DNA of 64,000 bases from Sulfuritalea hydrogenivorans sk43H (lineage in GTDB: Bacteria; Pseudomonadota; Gammaproteobacteria; Burkholderiales; Rhodocyclaceae). Both the position numbers and the translations under genes were made by a program. Location: NCBI RefSeq assembly GCF_000828635.1, contig NZ_AP012547.1, positions 3,720,001-3,784,000 on the forward strand. Direction: 5' to 3'. This document shows positions 1 through 12,796 of the stretch, in pieces (positions within the stretch are counted from its first letter, which is position 1; each line of letters starts with the position of its first letter). The notes below the pieces were generated by a model that saw only the letters and a program-made list of their open reading frames with translations, was not told where the DNA came from and searched no databases.

Positions 1-424
1 CGGCCGGCACGTATTCGATGTTCTTGTGCATGTCGTCGCGGCTGATCTTCAGGTTGCGCATGGTGTTCTCGCAGGCCACCACCTTGACCCCGGCGGCGAC
101 GGCTTCCTCGATGCGGTTGGCAATGAGTGCGTCGGCCTTGAGCATGCCGATGCCGGGACCGTAGGCCACGATCTCGATCTCCGTCTTGTCGGCGCCGAGA
201 TCCGCCTGCACGTTCTTGGCGTTGTTGAGCGCGAGGTTCCATTTCTGCGGATCGGCGTCGGAGACCTGGATGACGACGCGCTCCTTCTGCGGCGCCTTCG
301 CGGCCGGCTTCTTCTTCTGCACCGCAACGGCCTTCTTCGGCTCGTCGGCGGCAAGCACGCTCAGGGGCAGGGCAAGGGCCGCGCAGGCGATGGCGGCGGC
401 GAGTTGACGCGGAATGCTGTACAT
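1..424 (-). CDS. DsrE-family periplasmic protein (3' end cut by window edge)
   Basis: About 141 residues are visible; the C-terminus lies beyond base 1. It starts MYSIPRQLAAAIACAALAL with a signal peptide ending near LAADEP, then a Lys/Ala/Pro linker. The rest is a DsrE-like fold: VVIQVSDADPQKWNLALNNA, the glycine-rich stretch YGPGIGMLKADA and VVACENTM, where the single Cys sits as in other DsrE proteins. It is a close paralogue of the next gene (536-958). DsrE-type proteins are small sulfur-relay or sulfide-responsive proteins; the role here is unknown. Start chosen at the only ATG before the signal peptide. Confidence 0.8.
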   Translation of the reverse strand, partial: MYSIPRQLAAAIACAALALPLSVLAADEPKKAVAVQKKKPAAKAPQKERVVIQVSDADPQKWNLALNNAKNVQADLGADKTEIEIVAYGPGIGMLKADALIANRIEEAVAAGVKVVACENTMRNLKISRDDMHKNIEYVPA

Positions 425-535
425 GGGTTCTCTCCTCGGGTAAATGGACGCTGCGTCTGACGCGCAGTCGCGCAAGCATAGCAGCCCGGCGGCGATCTCT
501 GCCGGCCCCTGCGTTTATGCGCAAATACAAACCGG

Positions 536-958
536 CTATGGCCGGATGTAGGTCCAGCCCTGCTGCTGCAGGCGCATGATTTCAACATAGCCCGCCCTGG
601 CATAGGCAATGCCGTCGATCATGTCGTCCTTCTCCAGCTTCTGCGCCGTCATCGAATTGCCGCAGGCGACGAAACGCACCCCGGCCGCCATCGCGTCCTG
701 CACCTTGTTCGCGGTCAGCGCCTCGGCCTTGAGCATGCCCAGCGCCGGACCGATGACCACCACCGCGACATCGACCTTGCCCAGCTCTTCCTGCACATTG
801 TTGATGTTGGTGAGCACCGTGTTCCACTTGCGCGAATCGTCGTCGTTGACCTGGAATACCACGCGGTTCGGCGCGCCCGCGTCCGCCGCGCGAACGCAGG
901 CTGCCGCCAGCGCGAGCAACGCCATCAGTGCAAATGTCGTGAAATGTCTCGGCTTCAT
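536..958 (-). CDS. DsrE-family periplasmic protein
   Basis: 140 residues. It starts at ATG 958 ([20 protein letters not shown]) preceded by a GAAGGA ribosome site; the frame stays open upstream but those extra residues lack homology character. A signal peptide is followed by [36 protein letters not shown] and FVACGNSM. These blocks match the neighbouring gene one for one, so the two are a tandem duplication. The lone Cys in VACGN is the likely functional residue. Function unknown. It is divergent from the FAD oxidoreductase at 1010. Confidence 0.85.
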   Translation of the reverse strand: MKPRHFTTFALMALLALAAACVRAADAGAPNRVVFQVNDDDSRKWNTVLTNINNVQEELGKVDVAVVVIGPALGMLKAEALTANKVQDAMAAGVRFVACGNSMTAQKLEKDDMIDGIAYARAGYVEIMRLQQQGWTYIRP

Positions 959-1009
959 GTCGGTTATCCTTCGCGGCAGAACATCGGGGCACTCTGCCAC
1001 AAATTCCTC

Positions 1010-2119
1010 ATGGATAAAATCGATTGTGCCGTCATCGGCGCCGGCGTCATCGGCCTGGCCGTGGCCCGCAAGCTGGCCGCCGCCGGCCGCGAAGTGCTGA
1101 TCCTCGAAAGCGAAAATGCCTTCGGCACCGGCATCAGCGCGCGCAACAGCGAGGTGATCCATGCCGGCATCTACTATGCCGCCGGCTCGCTCAAGGCGCG
1201 CCTGTGCGTCGCCGGTCGCCGCATGCTCTACGCCTACTGCGCCGAGCGCGGCATCGGCCATCGGCGCTGCGGCAAGCTGATCGTCGCCACCCGCGACGAT
1301 CAGCTTGCACGGCTCGACGGCATCGCAGCGGCCGCCCGCAGCAATGGCGTGGATGACCTGCAATTCCTGTCGCGCAATGAAGCCCGCGCGCTGGAACCGG
1401 CGCTGGAATGCACGGCCGCGCTGCTGTCGCCCTCGACCGGCATCATCGACAGCCACGCCCTGATGCTCTCGCTGCTGGGCGACGCGGAACGCGACGGCGC
1501 CGTGCTGGCGCTCAACAGCCCGGTGCGCGGCGGACGCGTCGACCGTGACGGCATCATGCTCGAAGCAGGAGTCGGCGCTGGCGAGACGGCGATCCTGGCG
1601 CAAAGCGTGGTGAATTGCGCCGGACTCGGCGCCCAGGGCATCGCCCGCGCCTTGCGCGGCCTGTCGCCGGCATCCGTGCCGCCGCTGCACTATGCCAAAG
1701 GCAACTACTACTCCCTGGCCGGTCGCGCGCCGTTCTCGCGCCTGATCTACCCGGTGCCGGAAGCAGCCGGCCTCGGGGTGCATCTCACGCTCGACCTTGG
1801 CGGGCAGGCGCGCTTCGGTCCCGACGTGGAATGGATCGAGAACATCGACTACGCGGTCGCGCCTGAACGCGCCGACGCCTTCTACGCCGAGGTGCGCCGC
1901 TACTGGCCGCAACTGCCCGACGGCGCGCTGCTGCCCGCCTATGCCGGCATCCGACCCAAGCCGCACGCGCCCGGCGCGCCGGCCTGCGATTTTCTGGTTT
2001 CAGGTCCGGCCGAACATGGCGTGCCAGGTTTGGTCAACCTGTACGGCATCGAATCACCGGGCCTGACGGCCAGCCTCGCGCTCGCCGACCATGCGGTTGC
2101 CAGCCTCAGCGGCCCGTGA
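1010..2119 (+). CDS. NAD(P)/FAD-dependent oxidoreductase, L-2-hydroxyglutarate oxidase-like
   Basis: 369 residues of the DAO/LhgO family. The FAD-binding Rossmann motif is at the extreme N-terminus ([19 protein letters not shown]), which fixes the start at ATG 1010. [15 protein letters not shown] and the C-terminal GIRPKPH and [14 protein letters not shown] are typical of L-2-hydroxyglutarate dehydrogenases and related amino-acid oxidases. The substrate cannot be fixed from sequence. A copy of the dispersed 20-base motif encodes VGAGETA around residue 190, in a variable part of the substrate domain. The 3' end overlaps the convergent enoyl-CoA hydratase gene by 14 bases. Confidence 0.85.
   Translation: MDKIDCAVIGAGVIGLAVARKLAAAGREVLILESENAFGTGISARNSEVIHAGIYYAAGSLKARLCVAGRRMLYAYCAERGIGHRRCGKLIVATRDDQLARLDGIAAAARSNGVDDLQFLSRNEARALEPALECTAALLSPSTGIIDSHALMLSLLGDAERDGAVLALNSPVRGGRVDRDGIMLEAGVGAGETAILAQSVVNCAGLGAQGIARALRGLSPASVPPLHYAKGNYYSLAGRAPFSRLIYPVPEAAGLGVHLTLDLGGQARFGPDVEWIENIDYAVAPERADAFYAEVRRYWPQLPDGALLPAYAGIRPKPHAPGAPACDFLVSGPAEHGVPGLVNLYGIESPGLTASLALADHAVASLSGP
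1571..1590 (+). repeat. dispersed 20-base motif, exact copy
   Basis: GTCGGCGCTGGCG-AG-ACGGC inside the FAD oxidoreductase gene, sense orientation, read as VGAGETA. One of ten copies matching all 18 fixed positions. Confidence 0.85.
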
Positions 2120-2882
2120 ATTTCGGCGCCCGCTTTTCCAGAAACGCCGCCATTCCTTCGGCGTAATCCTGCGTATCGAGGAAGGCGAAGGACGCGCGCT
2201 TTTCTTCCAGGCTCAAGGGACGATTCTCCATCAGCCGCGCGATCCACTGCTTGTGCCAGCGCGCCACCAGCGGCGCGCCCGAGGCGATGCGCGCCGCCGT
2301 TGCCTGCGCTTCGCGCTCCAGCTCGGCATCGGCCACCATCCGCGTCAACAAGCCCTTGGCATAGGCCTCGGCGGCGCTCAGCAGGCGTCCTTCAAGCAGG
2401 ATTTCCTTGGCCACGGCGGGGCCGGCCAGTTTGAGGAAGCCCGCGAGTTCGCCGGGGTACATGGAGAAGCCCAGCTTCATGATCGGCGCGCCGAAGCGCG
2501 CGCTGTCGCCGGCTATGCGCAGGTCGCAGGCACAGGCGATTTCCAGGCCGCCGCCGACGCAGGGGCCGAGGATCGCGGCCAGCGTGGGATGCGGGCAGGA
2601 CTCGATGGCGGCCAGCGCGGCGCCCACTGCCTCGTGGTAGGCCAGCGCCCGGTCGACATCGGCGCGCGCGGTGCGGAATTCTTCGAGGTCGCCGCCGGCG
2701 GCAAAGACCGGGCCCTCGCCGCGCACGATGACGCAACGCAGTGAAGCGTCGGCCGCCAGCTCGCCCATGACTTCGCGCAGCCGTCGCCACATCGCCGCGT
2801 TCAGCGCATTGAGCTTTTCCGGATTGAAGAGGGTGACGGTGGCGATCACGCCGTCACGCTCAAGGAGGATGTCGGGATTCAT
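2106..2882 (-). CDS. enoyl-CoA hydratase/isomerase family protein
   Basis: 258 residues with the crotonase fold. [13 protein letters not shown], the oxyanion-hole blocks ([29 protein letters not shown]) and [15 protein letters not shown] are seen. The first catalytic Glu of hydratases (GGGLE) is kept. The second (PEILLG in rat hydratase) aligns with PIMKLG, so no Glu is present there. Simple hydration of trans-2-enoyl-CoA is therefore doubtful; an isomerase or another crotonase activity is as likely. It is last in a minus-strand operon after the MFS gene (11-base gap). Confidence 0.85.
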   Translation of the reverse strand: MNPDILLERDGVIATVTLFNPEKLNALNAAMWRRLREVMGELAADASLRCVIVRGEGPVFAAGGDLEEFRTARADVDRALAYHEAVGAALAAIESCPHPTLAAILGPCVGGGLEIACACDLRIAGDSARFGAPIMKLGFSMYPGELAGFLKLAGPAVAKEILLEGRLLSAAEAYAKGLLTRMVADAELEREAQATAARIASGAPLVARWHKQWIARLMENRPLSLEEKRASFAFLDTQDYAEGMAAFLEKRAPKFTGR

Positions 2883-2893
2883 GATTCAAAACC

Positions 2894-4180
2894 TCAGTCG
2901 TGCATCTGCCGGCAATGGCTCTCGCGGGCAAAAATCAGGATGGTGCCGGCAACGGCCATGGCGCCCACCGTCAGCGTGAAGCCGGCCTGGTAGGCCGCGG
3001 CATCGTAAATCCGCACGCCGGCCTGGATCACGCCGTTCCAGCGCTGGTCGAGCATCCAGCCCACCGCCGGCTGCAGCAGCATGCCGCCCAGGAGCGGTCC
3101 CATGTTGCAAAAACCCGAGGCCGTGCCCACCAGCCGCAGCGGCACCGATTCCTTGGCCCAGGCAAAACCGATGATGATGTTGCCCGAGGCAAAGCCGGTC
3201 GGAATCAGCAGCAGCACCATGGCCCACAGGGGCAGCGGCAGAAAGATGATCGCCGCCCAGCCCAGCAGCGCCACGCCGGAGGTGATCAGGTAGAGCGGCT
3301 TCCTCCTGCCCATGCGTTCCGACCAGCTGCCCAGGAGCGGCCCGCCCAGCGCCCATGCCACCAGCAGGATCGAGGTGATCGCGGCGGCGGCCTTGGGGTC
3401 CAGGCCATGCACCTGGCGCAGGAAGGGTACGCCCCAGAGCCCGGCGAAGGTCAGCACCGCGCCGGAAAAACCGATCGGCACCGCCGTCAGGATCCACACG
3501 TTGCGATAGGACAGCACTTCCATCAGGCCGCGCAGCAGCGAAGTCGAGGCGTGCGCTCCGTGCGCGCCCTGAAAATGGCTGGCATAGCCGCGCTCGACCG
3601 GATCGTCGCGCACGAAGAGCCAGGTGGCGATGCACAGCGCCGCCGTCAGTACCGCGGAAACACCCATCACCGGGCGCCAGCCGAAGGTCTCCACCAGAAA
3701 GCGCAGCGGCACGCCCGCCACCACGCCGCCGACCACGCCCATCAAGAGCGCCATGCCCGAGGCCAGCGCGTATTGCTTCGGCGCAAACCAGTGGCTGGCC
3801 AGCTTGAGCATGGAGACGAAAGCCACCGCCACCGACGCACCGATCAGCAAGCGCCCCATGTTGGCCCAGAAGATGCTGGGCGCAAAAGCGAACAGCGCCG
3901 TGCCCAGCGCGGCCACGCCTGCCCCTGCGGTGAGCAGGCGGCGCGGGCCCCAGCGGTCGGCGATCATCCCGGTGGGAATCTGCATCGCGACATAGGAATA
4001 GAAATAGAAGGCTGAAAGATTGCCCAGCGCCGCGCCGGTGATGGCGAACTCGGTCATCAGCTGGTCGGTGATCACCGCCGGCGCCACGCGCAGGTAGAAA
4101 CCGATCAGGTAGAGCAGCGCGCCCAGGCCCCATACGCTCCAGGCCAGCGAAGCGGGCGGAAAGTTTTTCTGATCGCTCAT
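2894..4180 (-). CDS. MFS transporter
   Basis: 428 residues with about twelve hydrophobic helices. The MFS signature after TM2 reads GMIADRWGPRRLL, and the matching motif in the second half is GSWSERMGRRKPL. It starts MSDQKNFPPASLAW at ATG 4180, overlapping the stop of the upstream thioredoxin-like gene by four bases (ATGA), so translation is probably coupled. The substrate is unknown; the fold resembles anion/organic-acid cation symporters. It sits between a periplasmic thiol-redox protein and an enoyl-CoA hydratase homologue. Confidence 0.85.
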   Translation of the reverse strand: MSDQKNFPPASLAWSVWGLGALLYLIGFYLRVAPAVITDQLMTEFAITGAALGNLSAFYFYSYVAMQIPTGMIADRWGPRRLLTAGAGVAALGTALFAFAPSIFWANMGRLLIGASVAVAFVSMLKLASHWFAPKQYALASGMALLMGVVGGVVAGVPLRFLVETFGWRPVMGVSAVLTAALCIATWLFVRDDPVERGYASHFQGAHGAHASTSLLRGLMEVLSYRNVWILTAVPIGFSGAVLTFAGLWGVPFLRQVHGLDPKAAAAITSILLVAWALGGPLLGSWSERMGRRKPLYLITSGVALLGWAAIIFLPLPLWAMVLLLIPTGFASGNIIIGFAWAKESVPLRLVGTASGFCNMGPLLGGMLLQPAVGWMLDQRWNGVIQAGVRIYDAAAYQAGFTLTVGAMAVAGTILIFARESHCRQMHD

Positions 4181-4707
4181 GCCGGAAAAGCCTCCGCCCA
4201 CCACAGCCTCGCCTTGAGGCCCCAGGTTGTCGCATAGCCGACCACGCGGAAACGCACATTGCCCCGCGCATCGACCACGAAATGCGTCGGCACGCTGCGC
4301 ACGCGCCAGTTCATCGCGTGGCGGCCATCGGCATCGATCAGTTGCGGCAGATCGATGCCGCGCTCCTTCAGATGCTTCAGCACCGTCGCCGCATCGCCCG
4401 ACTGCATGGCCACCGGAATCACGCGATGGTCCCGCGCCACGGCAACGATGTTGTCTTCCTCCGCCTTGCACACCGGGCACCAGGTCGACCAGAAAGCCAC
4501 CAAAGTCGCCGTCTCGCCAGCGCCGACTCTTGCATGCGTTCCATCAGTGAGCACACCGGCGAGCGGCGGTGCCGCGCCCTCGGGCAGGCCGCGCGTCTGC
4601 CAGTACTGGGCGCCAAGGATGACGGCGAGGATCAGGCCGGCTTCGAGCAGGCGGCGTTGCCAGCGTTTGGCGGGAAGCAAATTGCGGAAATTGAAAGTGT
4701 CGCTCAT
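4177..4707 (-). CDS. membrane-anchored thioredoxin-like disulfide oxidoreductase (ScsD/TlpA-like)
   Basis: 176 residues. One N-terminal membrane anchor (LLEAGLILAVILGAQYW), then a periplasmic thioredoxin domain with active site WCPVC in VAFWSTWCPVCKAEE and the cis-Pro loop RSVPTHFVVD. The C-terminal GYATTWGLKARLWWA is typical of ScsD-like protein disulfide oxidoreductases. Start set at ATG 4707 (MSDTFNF); an upstream TTG at 4758 is possible. A copy of the 20-base motif encodes VGAGETA immediately before the strand leading into CPVC, where homologues have a variable turn. First gene of a three-gene operon. Confidence 0.85.
   Translation of the reverse strand: MSDTFNFRNLLPAKRWQRRLLEAGLILAVILGAQYWQTRGLPEGAAPPLAGVLTDGTHARVGAGETATLVAFWSTWCPVCKAEEDNIVAVARDHRVIPVAMQSGDAATVLKHLKERGIDLPQLIDADGRHAMNWRVRSVPTHFVVDARGNVRFRVVGYATTWGLKARLWWAEAFPA
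4508..4527 (-). repeat. dispersed 20-base motif, exact copy
   Basis: GTCGGCGCTGGCG-AG-ACGGC on the minus strand, sense to the thioredoxin-like gene, read as VGAGETA. Confidence 0.85.
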
Positions 4708-4871
4708 ATCCGGCCGAATCTTAGCGGACGCAGCGGGTTTTCGCGGCAGGCGCCCCAACGCGGCTCAAGCAAGCGATTGGCGGGCTTGCCTTTCGAATTG
4801 CGCCGATATTGCCGGTTTCGCCCAACTGCCGCACAATGCATCGCATGTGGTACCGCATCTTGTTACCTGCC

Positions 4872-5612
4872 ATGAAGTTCGCCAGACCATCGTTGCGTGC
4901 CGGCTTCCTGCTGCTTTCGCTTCTGGCAATCGCGTTGCCGTCGCATGGCCAGGTCCTGCGCCTCAACAGCGGCGTCGGGGCGCCCTACCTGCAGGAAGAC
5001 AGGATGGGATTTCTCGATCTGCTGATACCCGAGGTTTTCCGCCGCATCGGCGTAAAGGCCGAGAGCGTGCGCTATGAGGCCACGGAACGCGCGATGATCA
5101 ACGCCGACAAGGGCGTCGATGATGGCGTGGCGATGCGCATCCGGGGACTGGAAAAGACCTACCCGAACCTGGTCCGCGTGGACGAAAAGGTCATCGACAA
5201 CGAGTTCATCGCCTACGCCACACGATTGCAGATCGCCACCACCGGCTTCGATGTCCTCAAGGCCTACCAGGTGGGTTACATCAATGGCTGGAAAGTATTC
5301 GAGTCCGGCCTGCTGCCCGGCACACCCGTGACAAAGGTACAGGGAGCGGAGCAGTTGTTCACCCTGCTGACCAGTGATCGCACCGACCTGATCCTCTTCG
5401 AGCGCTGGCAGGGCAACCATATCCTGCGCGAGCGCGGCATCAAGGCACGGATGCTGCGCCCGCCGCTCGTCACCACCGAGATGTTCATGTACCTGCATGT
5501 GAAGCATGCCCATCTGGTCGAACCTGCCGCCCGCGCACTGCGCGAAATGAAGGCCGACGGCAGTTACCAGCGCATTGCCGCCCGATCGCTGCCCGGCTAC
5601 GGAAGACCATGA
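4872..5612 (+). CDS. periplasmic substrate-binding-like protein
   Basis: 246 residues: signal peptide MKFARPSLRAGFLLLSLLAI, then a type-2 periplasmic binding fold (SBP_bac_3-like). Recognisable are GFLDLLIPEVFRRIGVKAE, the mid-domain VGYINGWKVFESGL and RTDLILFERWQGNHI. Start chosen at ATG 4872, directly before the signal peptide; in-frame ATGs at 4836 and 4845 also exist. Its stop overlaps the next start (ATGATG at 5609). It therefore looks like the ligand-sensing partner of the GGDEF-EAL membrane protein rather than part of an ABC transporter, since no permease or ATPase gene is nearby. That partnership is inference. Confidence 0.8.
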   Translation: MKFARPSLRAGFLLLSLLAIALPSHGQVLRLNSGVGAPYLQEDRMGFLDLLIPEVFRRIGVKAESVRYEATERAMINADKGVDDGVAMRIRGLEKTYPNLVRVDEKVIDNEFIAYATRLQIATTGFDVLKAYQVGYINGWKVFESGLLPGTPVTKVQGAEQLFTLLTSDRTDLILFERWQGNHILRERGIKARMLRPPLVTTEMFMYLHVKHAHLVEPAARALREMKADGSYQRIAARSLPGYGRP

Positions 5613-8041
5613 TGCCGCCCGACGTCGGCAGCGGCGGGCAGCGGCTGGCGCGACGCCTGGTGTTGCTGACTTTGCTGGCGAGCGGACTGATTGCCGCCTG
5701 CATCACCGCCGCCCAGCTCTATCTCGAATACGACCGCGAGGTCGATGCCATCCATCAGCGCTTCACGGAGATCGAAACCGCCTACCTGCCGAGCGTCAAG
5801 CAGGGCCTCTGGGTGATGGACCGCCAGGCGTTGCAGGTTCTCGCCGACGGCATCCGTCAGTTGCCCGACTTCGGCTATGCGGCAATGCGGGTCGAAGGCG
5901 CGCTGGTCGCCGTCAGCGGCACGCCGCCGGCGAAGCGCTTTCTGAGCCGGACCTTCGAAATCGACTACGAATATCGGGGAGCCACGCAGCGCATCGGCAC
6001 GCTCGAGGTCGTGGCCAGCGACGCCGGTCCCCTGCGCCGTACCTGGGAGCGGCTCGGCTTCGTGCTGATCCTGAACGGCCTCAAGGCCGCCGTCATCGCG
6101 GCGCTGGTCCTGCTCCTGGTGCGACACATGATCACCCATCCGGTATCGCGCATCCACGCCCACACCCGCAAGATGGCCGCCGGCCGGCTCGAAGAGCCGC
6201 TGGTACTGGCGGCGCGTTACCCATCGAGCCGGGACGACGAAATCCATGAACTCGCCGAGGCCGTGGACGACATGCGCGTCAGCCTGCGCGATCGCAATGC
6301 CGCCTTGCTGGAACTCAACGCACAACTCGTCGAGGCCGTCGCCGCCAAGGAAATCGCCCTGTTGCAGGTTCGCGCCCACGCCGAAGCGCTTGAGCTCGCC
6401 GCCGGCGTGTTCGCCCATACCTTCGAAGGCATCATGATCACCGATGCCACGGCCACGATTCTCTCGGTCAACCCGGCGTTCACCGCCATCACCGGCTACG
6501 CGGCGAGCGAGGCCATCGGCCAGACGCCCCGCCTGCTGCATTCCGAGCATCAACAGGCCAGCTTTTACAGTGACCTGTGGGCATCGCTGGTCGCCACTGG
6601 CAACTGGCGCGGCGAGCTCTGGAATCGACGCAAGGATGGCGAGGCCTATCTGCAATGGACCAGCATCACCACCATTCGCGATGCCGCCGGGCAGCCGCAT
6701 CGCTATATCGCCGTGATGACCGACATTACGGAAATCCGCCGCAAGGACGAACACATTTTCCACCAGGCCTATCACGACGCGCTGACCGACTTGCCCAATC
6801 GAGCCCTGTTGCAGAATCGCCTGGATCACGCCATCAAGACCGCACAACGGGACATGACGCGGATCGCCGTATTGTTCATCGACCTGGACCGCTTCAAGGT
6901 CATCAACGATAGCCTCGGACATGTCACCGGCGACGAATTGCTGCAATGCGCCGCCAGAAGGCTGACGAACTCCGTTCGTGCCAGCGACACCGTGTCGCGC
7001 CAGGGCGGTGATGAATTCGTCATTCTCGCGTCCATCGAACACATTGCCGATGCGGTGCACATTGCCGAAAAGGTCATTGCCGACATGAACGAACCCTTCG
7101 ACATCGGCGAACACCGGCTCAATGTCGGCGCCAGCGTCGGCATCAGCATTTATCCGCAGGAAGGCGACGATGCCGCCACGTTGCTGCGCAACGCCGATGT
7201 CGCCATGTACGCGGCCAAGGAGGCCGGTCGCGGCACCTTCCGTTTCTTCGACCCGGCGATGAACGAGCGCGCGCAAAAGCGGCTGCACCTGGAGGAAACC
7301 CTGCGCCGCGCGCTTTCCGGCAACGAGTTCGAACTGTTCTACCAGCCCAAGATCTGCCTCATCGACAGCCGCTACTGCGGGATGGAAGCGCTGATCCGCT
7401 GGCGCGATCCCGAGCTTGGCATCGTGTCGCCGGCGGACTTCATCCCCCTGGCGGAGGAAACGGGGCTGATCGAACCGATCGGCAACTGGGTACTGGAAAC
7501 GGCATGTGCGCAAATGCGGCGCTGGGCCGATGCCGGCCGGATTGCCGGACCCGTGGCGGTGAATGTTTCCGCCAAGCAGTTGAACAACCCGGACTTCGCC
7601 GCCGAACTCGAAGCGATCCTGAAACGCCACCGGCTGGAGGCGTCCTGTCTGCAGCTTGAGGTCACCGAATCGACGGTGATGACCGATCCCGAGATGGCCA
7701 TCGAGGCGCTGAGCAAGCTGGCCGCGCTGGGTGTCACCATTGCCATCGATGACTTCGGCACCGGGTATTCGAGTTTCAGCTACCTGAAGCGACTGCCGAT
7801 TCATCTGCTGAAGGTCGATCGCTCCTTCGTCACCGATATCGGCATCTCGCGCGAGGACGACGAAATCGTCACCGCGATCATCCAGGTCGCCCTGGCGCTC
7901 AAGCTCATGGTGGTGGCCGAGGGTGTGGAAACAGCGCGGCAGGCCGCGTTCCTGAACGGGCTCGGCTGCCATTTCGCCCAGGGCTACCTCTACGCCAGGC
8001 CGCTTCCCGTCAAGGAGTTCGAGGATTTGCTCGGCGCCTGA
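5609..8041 (+). CDS. membrane sensor with HAMP, PAS, GGDEF and EAL domains
   Basis: 810 residues. Two membrane helices (about 15-38 and 149-171) bracket a periplasmic sensor. A HAMP segment (about 172-225), a coiled stretch, one PAS domain (about 265-380), GGDEF (about 385-545) and EAL (about 555-800) follow. The diguanylate cyclase active site GGDEF (466-470) and the phosphodiesterase EAL (593-595, in GMEALIRW) are both intact, with DDFGTGYSS present, so both making and degrading c-di-GMP is possible. Overlaps the upstream binding-protein gene by four bases, which suggests joint ligand sensing. Confidence 0.9.
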   Translation: MMPPDVGSGGQRLARRLVLLTLLASGLIAACITAAQLYLEYDREVDAIHQRFTEIETAYLPSVKQGLWVMDRQALQVLADGIRQLPDFGYAAMRVEGALVAVSGTPPAKRFLSRTFEIDYEYRGATQRIGTLEVVASDAGPLRRTWERLGFVLILNGLKAAVIAALVLLLVRHMITHPVSRIHAHTRKMAAGRLEEPLVLAARYPSSRDDEIHELAEAVDDMRVSLRDRNAALLELNAQLVEAVAAKEIALLQVRAHAEALELAAGVFAHTFEGIMITDATATILSVNPAFTAITGYAASEAIGQTPRLLHSEHQQASFYSDLWASLVATGNWRGELWNRRKDGEAYLQWTSITTIRDAAGQPHRYIAVMTDITEIRRKDEHIFHQAYHDALTDLPNRALLQNRLDHAIKTAQRDMTRIAVLFIDLDRFKVINDSLGHVTGDELLQCAARRLTNSVRASDTVSRQGGDEFVILASIEHIADAVHIAEKVIADMNEPFDIGEHRLNVGASVGISIYPQEGDDAATLLRNADVAMYAAKEAGRGTFRFFDPAMNERAQKRLHLEETLRRALSGNEFELFYQPKICLIDSRYCGMEALIRWRDPELGIVSPADFIPLAEETGLIEPIGNWVLETACAQMRRWADAGRIAGPVAVNVSAKQLNNPDFAAELEAILKRHRLEASCLQLEVTESTVMTDPEMAIEALSKLAALGVTIAIDDFGTGYSSFSYLKRLPIHLLKVDRSFVTDIGISREDDEIVTAIIQVALALKLMVVAEGVETARQAAFLNGLGCHFAQGYLYARPLPVKEFEDLLGA

Positions 8042-8058
8042 GCCGCTTCACCGACGCG

Positions 8059-8451
8059 TCAGCACTGCTCCCACGGCAGGCCTTCGAAGCGCCAGCCGTT
8101 CATCGCGCCGCGATGGTGGTTGTCGTCGAGTTCGCCTTCGAAACCGTGCAGCACGTTGAACACCCGCGTGAAGCCGGCGGCTTCGAGCGCATGGCCGGCA
8201 TCGACCGAGCGGTTGCCGCTGCGGCAGATCAGTACGATGGGCCGATCGCCCGAATGTCCGGCGAGCTTCCTCACTTCGCCGACAAAGTGGGGATTGATTT
8301 CCCAGTCGGGACCGTCGTTCCAGGAGACATGGCTGACTCCGGCCGGATGGCCGACGAAGAAAAACTCCATCTCGCTGCGGCAATCGACGAACAAGGCACT
8401 GGGGTTGTCGTGAAGGAACTTGGCGGCTTCCTTGGGTGTCAGATGCTTCAT
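8059..8451 (-). CDS. rhodanese-like domain protein
   Basis: 130 residues, one rhodanese domain without signal peptide, starting MKHLTPKEAAKFLHD. The active-site loop is CRSGNRS with the catalytic Cys intact. FVDCRSEMEFFFVGHP and the C-terminal GWRFEGLPWEQC are typical of single-domain cytoplasmic rhodaneses. Sulfur transfer is the family activity; the acceptor is unknown. Start set at ATG 8451; an upstream ATG at 8520 would add 23 atypical residues. Divergent from a secreted rhodanese 86 bases away. Confidence 0.8.
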   Translation of the reverse strand: MKHLTPKEAAKFLHDNPSALFVDCRSEMEFFFVGHPAGVSHVSWNDGPDWEINPHFVGEVRKLAGHSGDRPIVLICRSGNRSVDAGHALEAAGFTRVFNVLHGFEGELDDNHHRGAMNGWRFEGLPWEQC

Positions 8452-8537
8452 GATGTTCTTCACCTCGCTGTTGGAACGGCAATTGTAGCCAAGCACGGTA
8501 TAGTAATCCGACCTGTCCATTCTTGCCGATCCATGCC

Positions 8538-8978
8538 ATGACGCTCCATGCTCTGAAACACCTGCTGTCCATCACGGCCGCCCTGCTGGCGATCACCGCC
8601 CATGCCGCGCCGGACCTCGCCGCGCCCGACGCCGCCGACGCGGCCGCCGCCGGCAAGCTCACGCTGATCGACATCCGCACACCGCCCGAGTGGAAGGAGA
8701 CCGGCATCGCCAAGGGCGCCCGGCGGGTCAACATGCTGCATCCGCAGGGTGCGACGGGCTTCGTCGAACAGTTGCTGGGCGAAGTGAAGGGCGACAAAAA
8801 TGCACCCATCGCGCTGATCTGCCGCACCGGCAACCGCACCACCCAGGTGCAGCGCTACCTGCAAAGCGTCGGCTTCACGCAGGTGTACAACGTCAAGGAA
8901 GGCATGGCCGGCAGCGGCGCCGGCCCCGGCTGGCTCAAGCGCGGCCTGCCGGTGGAGACCTGCACGACGCAGTGCTGA
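8538..8978 (+). CDS. secreted rhodanese-like protein
   Basis: 146 residues: signal peptide MTLHALKHLLSITAALLAITAHA, then one rhodanese domain with LIDIRTPPEWKETGI and active-site loop CRTGNRT, Cys intact. The C-terminal GLPVETCTTQC carries two more cysteines. Likely periplasmic sulfur-relay or thiol-handling role. It faces the cytoplasmic rhodanese at 8451 across a short divergent promoter region; the paralogues probably arose by duplication. With the DsrE pair at 1-958 they suggest an interest in reduced sulfur, which remains inference. Confidence 0.8.
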   Translation: MTLHALKHLLSITAALLAITAHAAPDLAAPDAADAAAAGKLTLIDIRTPPEWKETGIAKGARRVNMLHPQGATGFVEQLLGEVKGDKNAPIALICRTGNRTTQVQRYLQSVGFTQVYNVKEGMAGSGAGPGWLKRGLPVETCTTQC

Positions 8979-9083
8979 ACGCCGGGAGTTCCCGGAGGGA
9001 CGCACGGCGCTGGCGCCGGCGGCACGGCAGCGCCTGGCACGGATGCTAAAATCCGCGTCAATTCAAGCCCTTCCTTTCCATCT

Positions 9084-12779
<3,696 letters not shown>

Positions 12780-12796
12780 TCCCCAAGGAGAACCCA

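Noticed and set aside
1034-1056. ATCGGCGCCGGCGTCATCGGC in the FAD oxidoreductase, similar to the 20-base motif
   Set aside because: This is the native GxGxxG dinucleotide-binding motif and lacks the ACGGC end.
7123-7143. GTCGGCGCCAGCGTCGGC in the first GGDEF-EAL gene
   Set aside because: Native GGDEF-domain codons (NVGASVGIS); the end does not match.
5597-7972. 791-codon minus-strand frame over the GGDEF-EAL gene
   Set aside because: Shadow frame without domains.
9006-9028. GGCGCTGGCGCCGGCGGCACGGC before metH
   Set aside because: Resembles a scrambled copy of the 20-base motif but cannot be aligned without shifts; too uncertain to list.
8979-9083. Possible cobalamin riboswitch ahead of metH
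   Set aside because: Gap is too short and no B12-box-like sequence is visible.
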